Source: a gamma proteobacterium L18 (GTDB taxonomy: Bacteria > Pseudomonadota > Gammaproteobacteria > Pseudomonadales > Pseudomonadaceae). Taken from it: a DNA stretch of 37,096 bases. A program made the position numbers and the translations under genes. The DNA is taken from NCBI GenBank assembly GCA_000497835.1, contig KI547170.1, forward strand, positions 80,104 through 117,199. Direction: 5' to 3'. The notes under the pieces are model-generated. The model worked only from the letters and a program-made list of their open reading frames with translations, was not told the origin of the DNA and ran no database searches. Of this stretch, positions 1-6,828 are shown one piece after another (position 1 is the stretch's first letter; every line of letters begins with the position of its first letter).

Positions 1-116
1 GGTCTCCTGTCGATAAAATCGCAACCATCCCGATGTGCCTGATTTGAGATTGCAGGGGCCTTGGGGGTGCATGCCTTGATTTGTGTGGCGCCCTTCAGAT
101 CGAGCGCCGCCCGCGC

Positions 117-146
117 GGCGCTTCCCGGGCAGAGCCCGGTCCTACA
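117..146. repeat. Single REP-like palindrome
   Basis: The core is CCGGGC-AGA-GCCCGG at 125-139, followed by TCCTACA. This is the usual form of one class of Pseudomonas extragenic palindrome. It stands alone rather than in a pair. The first 404 bases hold no gene I can support; apart from this element they contain only the Fur-box-like and CysB-like sites listed separately. Confidence 0.55.
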
Positions 147-263
147 TTTGTTGCAACGCGCCATGGCCTGACACACCGAGGTTTTAGCCTTGGTGGTCTG
201 GCATGAGATTGATGGGGTCTCTAGAAAGCCTGGATTAATTCTTGCCCATCGCTCTTTGATGGA

Positions 264-278
264 TGAGAATGATTCTCG
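264..278. promoter_or_regulatory. Fur-box-like palindrome
   Basis: GAGAATGATTCTC (265-277) is a perfect 13-bp palindrome that follows the 7-1-7 Fur pattern TGATAATNATTATCA with three departures over 264-278. A further half-site-like AATGAGAAT lies at 282-290. It sits about 130 bp upstream of the hydrolase gene at 405. Iron control is an inference from the motif; the gene it serves could also lie left of the window. Confidence 0.4.
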
Positions 279-332
279 ATCAATGAGAATAAGCAGGCAG
301 TTATATCGTTATAAGTTATTAACAAATAGCTT

Positions 333-356
333 CTTATTCCTTAACGGATATATACC
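333..356 (+). promoter_or_regulatory. Putative sulfur-regulator (CysB-like) site
   Basis: CTTATTCCTTAACGGATATA begins at 333 in an AT-rich stretch about 50 bp upstream of the first gene. The core TAACGGATAT (342-351) recurs with small changes upstream of the cysteine transporter (3288) and the cystine transporter (22793), and as TATCGGTATT upstream of metQ (2036). Assignment to CysB is inference from the sulfur genes involved. Confidence 0.35.
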
Positions 357-404
357 CCGCCTTTATACTGAACCCCACGCAAAACGATGCAGGAGGCGTA
401 TTCC

Positions 405-986
405 ATGCGCAATGAATCGATCCGCTACTTGATAGTCCCAGGCTGGCAAGGTTCGCCACAGGACCATTGGCAGAGCCACTGGCAGGCCAGCCTGCCCAAC
501 AGTGCGCGGGTCGAGCAGGCAGACTGGTACGCCCCACAACGCGAGGCCTGGGTGGGCGCGCTGGAAGAGGCGGTGAACGCCGATGACACGCCAGTGATCC
601 TGATTGCCCACAGCCTGGGTTGCGTCACCGTCGCCCACTGGGCCGAGCACGCGCCGCGCGCCTCCTTGCGCAAGGTGCGTGGCGCCTTGCTGGTGGCGCC
701 GGCGGATGTCGAGCGGCCTACCTGCAACACGGCCTTGCGCAATTTTGCTCCTATTCCGCGTCATCTATTGCCGTTCCCCAGCCAGGTCGTCAGCTCCGAC
801 AACGACCCGGCCGTCAGCGTGCCGCGCGCCATGGACATGGCCCGTGACTGGGGCAGCGAAGTTGGCTTCCTCACCGGGGCTGGCCACATCAATGTCAAAT
901 CCGGCCACCAGCGCTGGGAGCAGGGATTTGCTTATCTCTATCGTTTGCAGAGCCGTATCGAGCAGCACGCCTTGCTACGCGCCTAA
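405..986 (+). CDS. RBBP9/YdeN-type serine hydrolase
   Basis: A 193-residue cytoplasmic alpha/beta hydrolase of the RBBP9/YdeN family (Pfam Ser_hydrolase), a family whose bacterial substrates are mostly unknown. It opens with the family's LIVPGWQGSPQDHW segment (residues 9-22). The nucleophile is S70 in AHSLG; the acid is probably D132 or D134 in SSDNDP, and the base is H161 in GAGHIN, so the triad looks intact and length is normal. The ATG at 405 is chosen over one at 387 because AGGAGG lies at 391-396, inside the longer version. The sigma-54 activator-like gene follows after 9 bp, so the two are probably co-transcribed. A Fur-box-like and a CysB-like site lie upstream. Substrate cannot be predicted. 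Confidence 0.88.
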   Translation: MRNESIRYLIVPGWQGSPQDHWQSHWQASLPNSARVEQADWYAPQREAWVGALEEAVNADDTPVILIAHSLGCVTVAHWAEHAPRASLRKVRGALLVAPADVERPTCNTALRNFAPIPRHLLPFPSQVVSSDNDPAVSVPRAMDMARDWGSEVGFLTGAGHINVKSGHQRWEQGFAYLYRLQSRIEQHALLRA

Positions 987-995
987 GGTGGTGTC

Positions 996-1943
996 ATGAG
1001 TCACACTGAATTCGGCCAGCCATTGCTGACCTTTCCCGAAGCCGACAAAAGCCCGTTGAGCATCCGCGCCAAGGCGCTGGTGTTCGTCGACCCGCGTTCG
1101 CGGCAACTGCGGGCCGAAATGGAAGCCCTGGCACCGCGCAGCCTGCCCGTGCTGATAAAGGGCGAGACCGGTACCGGTAAAGAGCTGCTGGCGCGTCATA
1201 TCCATCGGGAAAGCGATCGCGCCGGGCTATTCGTTTCAGTCAACTGTGGTGCCATCAGCCCTACCTACGCCGATGCCGAGCTGTTCGGCTACAGCGCCGG
1301 TAGCCACAGTGGTTCGGCCAGCAGCCGCGCCGGCTGGTTCGGCTCGGCCAACGGCGGCACCTTGTACCTGGACGAGATCGGCGACCTGCCGCTGCCCATT
1401 CAGCAGAAGCTGCTGGCGGCGCTGGAGAACCATGAAGTCACCCGCGTCGGCGCTCAGCAGCCAAGTCCCGTGGATGTACGCCTGGTGGCGGCCACCAGCA
1501 TCGACCTGGCCCAGGCGGTGGCGGCGGGCAAGTTCAATGAGCGGCTGTTCCATTACCTCAGCGAAGGCCGGCTGGAGCTGCCGGCGTTGCGCGAGCGGCC
1601 GGGCGATATCCTTTCGCTGGCTGAATACTTCGTCGGCATCTACAGCGCGCGTTTGAACCTGCCGGTGTCGTTCATCAGTGAAAGTGCCCAGCAGGTACTG
1701 GAGCGTCACAGCTGGCCGGGCAACACCCGCGAGCTGGAAAACATCATCCATTTCGCGCTGCTGGTGAGCAGTGGCGAAGAGATCCTGCCCGAGCACCTGA
1801 ACCTGCCTTCAGCGCCCGAGCCGCTGGCCGATATCGAGCGGCAGATTGACGCATTGTTCAGCGAAGGCTCTGGCTCGGCCCTTCAAGGCCTCAAGGCGTT
1901 GCTTGAGCGCAGCGCATTGCGTCTGGCGCAACAGGCGGGCTGA
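996..1943 (+). CDS. Degenerate sigma-54 activator-like AAA+ protein (SfnR-like, no HTH)
   Basis: This is a 315-residue AAA+ protein of the sigma-54 enhancer-binding family, closest in feel to SfnR, which activates sulfone/sulfonate genes. It has Walker A GETGTGKE (56-63), Walker B GGTLYLDE (120-127) and a C-terminal AAA lid with SWPGNTRELEN. Two family hallmarks are missing. The sigma-54 contact loop GAFTGA reads GSHSGS (102-107), and the protein stops in LERSALRLAQQAG, just where the Fis-type DNA-binding helix-turn-helix would begin. Neither other forward frame past the stop at 1941-1943 encodes an HTH, so this is not a recent frameshift. There is no N-terminal sensor domain. It may modulate another activator rather than bind DNA. 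It follows the hydrolase by 9 bp. Confidence 0.85.
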   Translation: MSHTEFGQPLLTFPEADKSPLSIRAKALVFVDPRSRQLRAEMEALAPRSLPVLIKGETGTGKELLARHIHRESDRAGLFVSVNCGAISPTYADAELFGYSAGSHSGSASSRAGWFGSANGGTLYLDEIGDLPLPIQQKLLAALENHEVTRVGAQQPSPVDVRLVAATSIDLAQAVAAGKFNERLFHYLSEGRLELPALRERPGDILSLAEYFVGIYSARLNLPVSFISESAQQVLERHSWPGNTRELENIIHFALLVSSGEEILPEHLNLPSAPEPLADIERQIDALFSEGSGSALQGLKALLERSALRLAQQAG

Positions 1944-2013
1944 TCCATGCATCAGGCGCCGACATGGCCTTTTGCCGAGAATTGGTAAAAAAGGCATAAG
2001 CAGCGAAATAAAA

Positions 2014-2046
2014 GATATTGTCTTGATATAAAGAATATCGGTATTG
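2014..2046. promoter_or_regulatory. Inverted repeat and sulfur motif upstream of metQ
   Basis: GATATT (2014-2019) and AATATC (2034-2039) form an inverted repeat with a 14-bp spacer. It overlaps TATCGGTATT (2036-2045), which differs by one base from the TAACGGTATT motif upstream of the cysteine transporter. It lies about 57 bp before the metQ start in an AT-rich promoter-like stretch, and is a plausible LysR-family (CysB or MetR) target. Confidence 0.3.
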
Positions 2047-2101
2047 TCCGCCCCAAGCCGGCCAAATACGCAGCTGGCACCTTATTGATCAAGGACTTTG
2101 C

Positions 2102-2884
2102 ATGAAAAAGGCTCTGCTGTTCACTGCCCTGGCCGCCGCCCTGACCATGGGTGTTGCCAACGCCAACGAGAAGCTGGTGGTTGCTGCCACGCCGGTACCG
2201 CACGCTGAAATCCTGGAGCTGGTAAAACCAGTCCTGGCCAAGGAAGGTGTGGACCTGGAAATCAAGGTATTCACCGACTACGTGCAGCCTAACGTGCAGG
2301 TTGACCAGAAGCGTCTGGATGCCAACTACTTCCAGACCCTGCCTTACCTGAAGAACTTCAACGACGGCAAAGGTACTCACCTGGTGACCGTGATCGGCGT
2401 GCACGTGGAACCGTTTGGCGGCTACTCGAAGAAGATCAAGTCGCTGTCTGAGCTGAAAGACGGCGCCACCGTGGCCATCCCGAACGAAGGCAGCAACAGC
2501 GGCCGTGCCCTGATCCTGCTGCAGAAAGCCGGCCTGATCACCCTGAAAGATCCGAAGAACGCCCTGGCCACCCCGAAAGACATCGCCGAGAACCCCAAGC
2601 ACCTGAAGTTCAAGGAACTGGAATCGGCCATGCTGCCACGCGCCCTGGACCAGGTTGACCTGGACATGATCAACACCAACTACGCGCTGGACGCTGGCCT
2701 GAACCCGGCCAAGGACGCCCTGGTGATCGAAGGTGCCGATTCGCCATACGTGAACTACCTGGTTGCCCGCCCGGACAACAAGGACAGCGACGCCATCAAG
2801 AAACTGGCCGCTGCCCTGACCAGCCCGGAAGTGAAGGAATTCATCGCCAAGAAATACAACGGCGCGGTACTGCCGGCGTTCTGA
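2102..2884 (+). CDS. metQ: MetQ-family methionine-binding protein (stand-alone)
   Basis: A 260-residue substrate-binding protein of the NlpA/MetQ family that would capture D- or L-methionine in the periplasm for a MetNI importer. It has a cleavable signal peptide (residues 1-21, ending VANA) with no lipobox cysteine, so it is predicted soluble rather than a lipoprotein. Family-typical segments are VAATPVPHAEILE, KRLDANYFQTLPYL and AIPNEGSNSGRAL. The start has GGA in CAAGGACTTTGC just upstream. No metN or metI lies beside it; the gene ends in a strong terminator and is flanked by unrelated genes. It therefore probably works with a MetNI pair encoded elsewhere, possibly the one at 12939-14691. 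A second, diverged MetQ is at 14694-15485. Confidence 0.9.
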   Translation: MKKALLFTALAAALTMGVANANEKLVVAATPVPHAEILELVKPVLAKEGVDLEIKVFTDYVQPNVQVDQKRLDANYFQTLPYLKNFNDGKGTHLVTVIGVHVEPFGGYSKKIKSLSELKDGATVAIPNEGSNSGRALILLQKAGLITLKDPKNALATPKDIAENPKHLKFKELESAMLPRALDQVDLDMINTNYALDAGLNPAKDALVIEGADSPYVNYLVARPDNKDSDAIKKLAAALTSPEVKEFIAKKYNGAVLPAF

Positions 2885-2906
2885 TTGCCGGTTGAGCTGC
2901 ACTGAC

Positions 2907-2945
2907 AAAAACGCCGACGGCTTGTATAGCGTCGGCGTTTTTTTG
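2907..2945 (+). terminator. Rho-independent terminator of metQ
   Basis: The arms AAAACGCCGAC and GTCGGCGTTTT enclose a 13-base loop and run into seven T residues, beginning 22 bp after the metQ stop. It is a textbook intrinsic terminator that isolates metQ from downstream genes. Confidence 0.93.
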
Positions 2946-2968
2946 CATCTGGAGGACCGCGTCGCCTT

Positions 2969-3072
2969 GATCGCGAGCAAGGGCTAGGCGCCCCCCTTTC
3001 TCCCACAGTGTTGAACCAACCACAGATGTAGGCCTTTACACTGTGGGAGCAAAGCTTGCTCGCAAGAGGCCC
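2969..3072. repeat. REP doublet, left half degenerate
   Basis: The right half (3041-3072) is an intact CTGTGGGAGCAAAGCTTGCT element. The facing left half (2969-3010) keeps GATCGCGAGCAAG and CTCCCACAG, but its central palindrome is replaced by a C-rich stretch, so the pair is partly decayed. Confidence 0.7.
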
Positions 3073-3101
3073 TCGCAGACCCCACGGATATGCCGATGTG
3101 A

Positions 3102-3191
3102 TCAGCGAGCGGCTTTCACCGCCCGGCGCAAAGCGGTCAGCAGCTTGAGCGCTTCCTTGGGATCGAGCTTTTTCACGGTCTTGTTGTGCAT
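3102..3191 (-). CDS. Candidate 29-residue basic small protein
   Basis: A short minus-strand frame encodes 29 residues, starting MHNKTVKKLD and ending RRAVKAAR. It has an ATG preceded by AAGGAAGA at good ribosome-binding distance. The product is highly basic (lysine and arginine rich) and could form one amphipathic helix around EALKLLTALRRAV. It points away from the cysteine transporter and towards metQ, in an intergenic region of almost 500 bp. I do not recognise the family. The ribosome site and clean start support it; the length alone does not. It might equally be a chance frame. Confidence 0.42.
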   Translation of the reverse strand: MHNKTVKKLDPKEALKLLTALRRAVKAAR

Positions 3192-3284
3192 TATTGTCTT
3201 CCTTGGAATGGGCTGATTTTTTTCGAGTACGCCCGTACGAAAAAGGTCCATGCCCTGCAAGAAAATTTCCGTGATATACATATG

Positions 3285-3318
3285 CCTTAACGGTATTTAA
3301 ATTTAGTTTTATATACCC
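3285..3318 (+). promoter_or_regulatory. Putative sulfur-regulator site upstream of cysteine transporter
   Basis: CCTTAACGGTATTTAAAT runs into a second AT-rich segment ending TATATACCC. The stretch TTAACGG recurs exactly in the site at 341-347, and TATATACCC also occurs at both loci. It lies about 60-90 bp before the first permease gene. Control by CysB is inferred. Confidence 0.35.
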
Positions 3319-3373
3319 TTAAAGTCACTTCCTGCGCCGTCACCCGACACGCGCGCCAGGAGGCTGTATTTCC

Positions 3374-4039
3374 TTGAACCTTGATATTCCCTTTATCCTC
3401 AGCACGCTGCCGGCCTTCCTCAAGGCGGTAGGGGTGACGCTTGAGGTGGGCCTGATCGCCATCTGTACCTCGCTGCTGGTGGCGTTGATTAACGCCGCGC
3501 TGCTGGTTTACCGCACGCCCTACGTCCACCGCCTGGTGGCGTTGTACGTGGAGTTGGCGCGCAACACACCGCTGCTGATCCAGCTGTTTTTCGTCTATTT
3601 CGCCTTGCCGGCCCTGGGCATCAAAGTCTCGGGCTTCACCGCCGCCATCGTCACCATGACCTTCCTGGGCGGTGCCTACCTGACCGAGGTGCTGCGCGCT
3701 GGCGTGGAAGCCGTGCCCGCCGCGCAGATCGAGTCCGGGCGCTCCATCGGCCTGTCCGATACCCAGTTGCTGCGCCACGTGATCCTGCCCCAGGCCGGCA
3801 TCCTCAGCCTGCCCGCGCTGTTCGCCAATTTCATCTTCCTGCTCAAGGAAACCACCGTGGTCTCGGCGGTGGCGGTGCCGGAAATTCTCTACACCACCAA
3901 GAGCTACATCGCCCTGTATTACAAGACCTACGAAATGCTCACCGTGCTGACGCTGATCTGTGTGCTGCTGTTCCTGCCTCTGTCGCTGCTGCTCAGCCGC
4001 CTGGAAAGGAGGTTGCAACATGGCCAGTTCGGGTCTTGA
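3374..4039 (+). CDS. Cysteine/polar amino acid ABC transporter permease 1
   Basis: A 221-residue inner-membrane permease of the His/Glu/Gln family, with several hydrophobic segments. It has the family region ELARNTPLLIQLFFVYF (about residues 57-73) and the EAA loop ESGRSIGLSDTQLLRHVILPQA that docks on the ATPase. The start is TTG, supported by AGGAGG at 3358-3363 and by the absence of a better in-frame codon. Its 3' end overlaps the second permease by 20 bp, so the pair is translationally coupled and probably forms a heterodimeric channel. The substrate is assigned from the CjaA-like binding protein at the end of the operon. Confidence 0.9.
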   Translation: MNLDIPFILSTLPAFLKAVGVTLEVGLIAICTSLLVALINAALLVYRTPYVHRLVALYVELARNTPLLIQLFFVYFALPALGIKVSGFTAAIVTMTFLGGAYLTEVLRAGVEAVPAAQIESGRSIGLSDTQLLRHVILPQAGILSLPALFANFIFLLKETTVVSAVAVPEILYTTKSYIALYYKTYEMLTVLTLICVLLFLPLSLLLSRLERRLQHGQFGS

Positions 4040-4679
4040 ACTGCTGCTGGTGTCCTTGCCGCAGCTGGCCAAGGGCGCTGCGCAGACATTGGCCATCTCG
4101 GCCCTGAGCATCGTCTTCAGCAGCCTGGGCGGTGTGCTTTACGGGGTGCTCAAAAGCCTCAATCAGCGGGCGCTGAACCTGCTGTTGCGCGTTTACCTGG
4201 AGCTGTTCCGCGCCATCCCCGTGCTGGTGTGGCTGTACCTGCTGTTTTTCGGCCTGCCGATTTTCTTCGGCCTCAGCATTCCGTCGTTCTGGTGCGCGGT
4301 GCTGGTGCTGTCGCTGTGGGGCGCCAGCGAGGTGGGTGAAGTGGTGCGCGGCGCGCTGCACTCGCTGCCGCGGGGCCAGCGTGAGGCAGGACTGTCCATC
4401 GGCCTGTCGGGTGCGCAGCTGTACGGCTATGTATTGCTGCCCCAGGCGCTGAAGCGCATGACCCCGCCTACCATCAACATCTACACACGCATCATCAAGA
4501 CCAGCTCGCTGGCGGTGCTGATCGGCGTGGTGGACGTGATCAAGGTGGGCCAGCAAATCATCGAGCGTACGTACGAGTCGGTACTGATCTACGGCGCGCT
4601 GTTCCTGTTTTTCTTTTTCATCTGCTACCCGCTGTCGGCCGCCTCGCGCGCGCTGGAGCGGCGCTGGACGCAAGCATGA
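4020..4679 (+). CDS. Cysteine/polar amino acid ABC transporter permease 2
   Basis: A 219-residue membrane permease, the partner of the preceding gene. It shows the LELFRAIPVLVWLYLLFFGLP segment and the EAA loop EAGLSIGLSGAQLYGYVLLPQA. I chose the ATG at 4020 because AAAGGAGG lies just upstream at 4005-4012; the open frame extends further 5' but those codons lie inside the first permease gene. The stop overlaps the ATPase start (ATGA), which indicates a tightly coupled operon. Confidence 0.9.
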   Translation: MASSGLELLLVSLPQLAKGAAQTLAISALSIVFSSLGGVLYGVLKSLNQRALNLLLRVYLELFRAIPVLVWLYLLFFGLPIFFGLSIPSFWCAVLVLSLWGASEVGEVVRGALHSLPRGQREAGLSIGLSGAQLYGYVLLPQALKRMTPPTINIYTRIIKTSSLAVLIGVVDVIKVGQQIIERTYESVLIYGALFLFFFFICYPLSAASRALERRWTQA

Positions 4680-5449
4680 GCGCATTGATCGAGTTCAAGG
4701 GTTTCAACAAATACTTCGGCAGCCACCAGGTGCTGAACAACGTCGACCTGGCGGTGCAGGCCGGCGAGGTGATTGTCATCCTCGGCCCCAGCGGCTGCGG
4801 CAAGAGCACGCTGCTGCGTTGCCTCAACGGCCTGGAAGTGGCCCACAGCGGCAGCCTGTGCCTGGCGGGTGACGAGTTGCTGGGCAAGGCCACCGACTGG
4901 CGCCAGGTGCGCCAGCAGGTGGGCATGGTGTTCCAGAGCTATCACCTGTTCGGCCACATGAGCGTGCTCGACAACATCCTGCTGGGCCCGCTGAAAGTGC
5001 AGCGCCGCGAGCGCGCCGAAGCCACCGCCCAGGCCGAGGCGCTGCTGCGCCGGGTCGGGCTGTGGGACAAGCGCGACGCCTTCCCGCGGCAACTGTCGGG
5101 CGGCCAGCAGCAACGTATCGCCATCGTCCGCTCGTTGTGCATGAACCCCCGGGTCATGCTGTTCGACGAGGTCACTGCGGCCCTGGACCCGGAAATGGTC
5201 AAGGAAGTGCTGGAAGTGATCCTGGATCTGGCCCGTGGCGGCATGACCATGCTCATCGTCACCCACGAAATGGCCTTCGCCCGCGCGGTGGCCGACCGCA
5301 TCGTGTTCATGGATGCCGGGCGCATCATTGAACAACACAATCCCGAGGCTTTCTTTACGAACCCGCAGACCGCACGCGCGCAGCAGTTCCTGGAGAAGTT
5401 CTCCTACGTCGAAGCCATGCCCAAGTCGCATGCAAAGGAGCTTTCATGA
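4676..5449 (+). CDS. Cysteine/polar amino acid ABC transporter ATP-binding protein
   Basis: A 257-residue ABC ATPase that powers the two permeases from the cytoplasmic face. Walker A is GPSGCGKST (37-45), the signature LSGGQQQR (140-147) and Walker B VMLFDE (160-165). The segment after Walker B is DEVTAALDP rather than the common DEPTSALDP, a mild and tolerated change. The switch histidine is in IVTHEM. It overlaps the preceding stop and the following start by ATGA, and its length is normal for the GlnQ/HisP group. Confidence 0.93.
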   Translation: MSALIEFKGFNKYFGSHQVLNNVDLAVQAGEVIVILGPSGCGKSTLLRCLNGLEVAHSGSLCLAGDELLGKATDWRQVRQQVGMVFQSYHLFGHMSVLDNILLGPLKVQRRERAEATAQAEALLRRVGLWDKRDAFPRQLSGGQQQRIAIVRSLCMNPRVMLFDEVTAALDPEMVKEVLEVILDLARGGMTMLIVTHEMAFARAVADRIVFMDAGRIIEQHNPEAFFTNPQTARAQQFLEKFSYVEAMPKSHAKELS

Positions 5450-6327
5450 AAACTGCCAAATCGTCACTGCTGTTAGTGCCCCTGCTGGGCCTGGCCCTGC
5501 TGGCCGGTTGCAACAAGTCCGAAGCGCCGGCCAAACCGGTGGCGTCCGGTGCTGCGCCGGCCACCACCAGCTACCTGGACACCATCAAGGCGCGCGACAA
5601 GCTGATTGTCGGCGTGTTCACCGACAAGCCGCCGTTCGGTTTCGTCGATGAGAAGGGCCGCTACGTGGGCTTCGATACCGACATCGGCCGCCAGTTCGCC
5701 AAGGACCTGCTGGGTGACGAAAACAAGGTCGAGTTCGTGGCCGTGGAACCGGCCAGCCGCATTCCATTCTTGCAGAGCGACAAGGTCGACCTGATCCTGG
5801 CCAACATGACCGTCACCCCCGAGCGTCAGCAGGCGGTGGACTTCACCAACCCCAACCTGAAAGTGGCGGTGCAGGCGCTGGTGCCTAACGACAGCAGCGT
5901 GAAAAGCCTGGATGACCTGGCTACCCGCACCACCATCGTCACCACCGGCACCACGGCTGACGTGTGGCTGACCAAGAACCATCCGGACTGGAAGCTGCTC
6001 AAGTTCGAAAAGAACTCCGAATCGCTGCAGGCCCTGGCCAACGGTCGTGGTGATGCCTATGCCCAGGACAACCTGGTGCTGTTCAGCTGGGCCAAGCAGA
6101 ATCCTGGCTACCGTGTGCTGGATGAGAAACTGGGCGCTGAAGCCCCAATTGCCCCGGCCGTGAAGAAGGGCAACATCGAGCTGCGTGACTGGGTGAACAC
6201 CGAACTGGCCAAGCTTGGCGAGCAGAAGTACCTGCTCAAGCTGTATGACCAGTATGTGCGCAAGCAGTTGAGTGATGACACCAAGCCTGAGAGCGTGATT
6301 GTCGAAGGCGGCAAGTGGCAGGGGTGA
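5446..6327 (+). CDS. CjaA-like cysteine-binding lipoprotein
   Basis: A 293-residue family-3 amino acid binding protein with a lipoprotein signal (LLAGC, cysteine 22), so it is anchored in the periplasm. Its mature region strongly recalls Campylobacter CjaA, a cysteine receptor: IVGVFTDKPPFGFVDEKG, DLLGDENKVEFV, KVDLILANMTVTPER and IAPAVKKGN all have near equivalents there, judged from memory. Cysteine is therefore the best guess, with another polar amino acid possible. It is the last gene of the four-gene importer, overlapping the ATPase by ATGA. A second cysteine-type importer (TcyJLN) is at 20469-22679, so the window carries two. Confidence 0.87.
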   Translation: MKTAKSSLLLVPLLGLALLAGCNKSEAPAKPVASGAAPATTSYLDTIKARDKLIVGVFTDKPPFGFVDEKGRYVGFDTDIGRQFAKDLLGDENKVEFVAVEPASRIPFLQSDKVDLILANMTVTPERQQAVDFTNPNLKVAVQALVPNDSSVKSLDDLATRTTIVTTGTTADVWLTKNHPDWKLLKFEKNSESLQALANGRGDAYAQDNLVLFSWAKQNPGYRVLDEKLGAEAPIAPAVKKGNIELRDWVNTELAKLGEQKYLLKLYDQYVRKQLSDDTKPESVIVEGGKWQG

Positions 6328-6351
6328 TGTAGATCGGGTTGACCTGTGAGG

Positions 6352-6690
6352 GCCTCTCGCGAGCAAGCTTTGCTCCCACAGTGTACGCCTCGCCTCTGTA
6401 GCAGCAACTGTCTTGAAATCGCGTCGCCTGCATCGCGACTGAAGTCGGCTCCTACGCCGTCCGTGGTAGGAGCCGGCCTTGGCCGCGATGCAGACGCCGC
6501 CGGCCTGTAGCAGCTGCCGAAGGCTGCGTCACAGGCGACGCGGTAGATCAGACAATACGCGGCGTCAGTGACGCGGCCTAACGGCCGCTGCTACAGGTTG
6601 TCCAACACCATAGAATCTCCCGCAGTTTCTAGCCGAACATAGATGTGGGGTTCACCACTGTGGGAGCAAAGCTTGCTCGCGATGAGGCCG
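6352..6690. repeat. Nested palindromic repeat block upstream of triA
   Basis: An outer REP pair (GCGAGCAAGCTTTGCTCCCACAG near 6359-6381 and its inverted mate at 6657-6687) brackets a 221-bp composite element. The 501-bp gap between the cysteine transporter and triA holds this block and, after 6690, only a short promoter region. A weak sigma-70-like pair, TTGTCC (6751) and TACCCT (6775) with 18-bp spacing, lies before triA. No gene is seen in the gap. Confidence 0.8.
6376..6596 (+). repeat. 221-bp composite palindromic element, copy A
   Basis: This element recurs in inverted orientation at 12038-12258. Aligned by hand without gaps, about 200 of 221 positions agree, and 6397-6455 (59 bp) is identical to the reverse complement of 12179-12237. 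Each copy is itself built of facing modules: GTAGGAGCC-type arms around 6440-6495 and GTAGCAG-type arms around 6506-6595. It probably arose as a cluster of REP-family elements. Confidence 0.85.
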
Positions 6691-6828
6691 GCCCTGCCTA
6701 CCCCCCCCCACAGTTGCTACAAGTTTGCAGATTTGCCGCTGACGGCATCATTGTCCCCACAATGAACCCTGCGCTACCCTCACAGTCGCAATGATTCTGA
6801 GCTAAATAGCGCACGCAAAGGAGCCTGC

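Noticed and set aside
186..206. Sigma-54 promoter (TGGCATGAGATTGATG)
   Set aside because: The spacing and the -12 element do not match TGGCAC-N5-TTGC well enough, and it is about 200 bp from the gene.
1921..2010. Frameshifted HTH of the sigma-54 activator-like gene
   Set aside because: I translated both other forward frames after the stop and saw no Fis-type helix-turn-helix, so the missing domain is not simply frameshifted.
3217..3244. TTTTTTTCGAGTACG / CGTACGAAAAA inverted repeat as terminator
   Set aside because: T runs are on the 5' side and A runs on the 3' side, opposite to an intrinsic terminator, in either direction. The stem also has a two-base bulge.
6397..6596. CRISPR-like array in the repeat-rich gaps
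   Set aside because: Repeats are facing palindromes rather than direct repeats of equal spacing, spacers are not uniform, and there are no cas genes.
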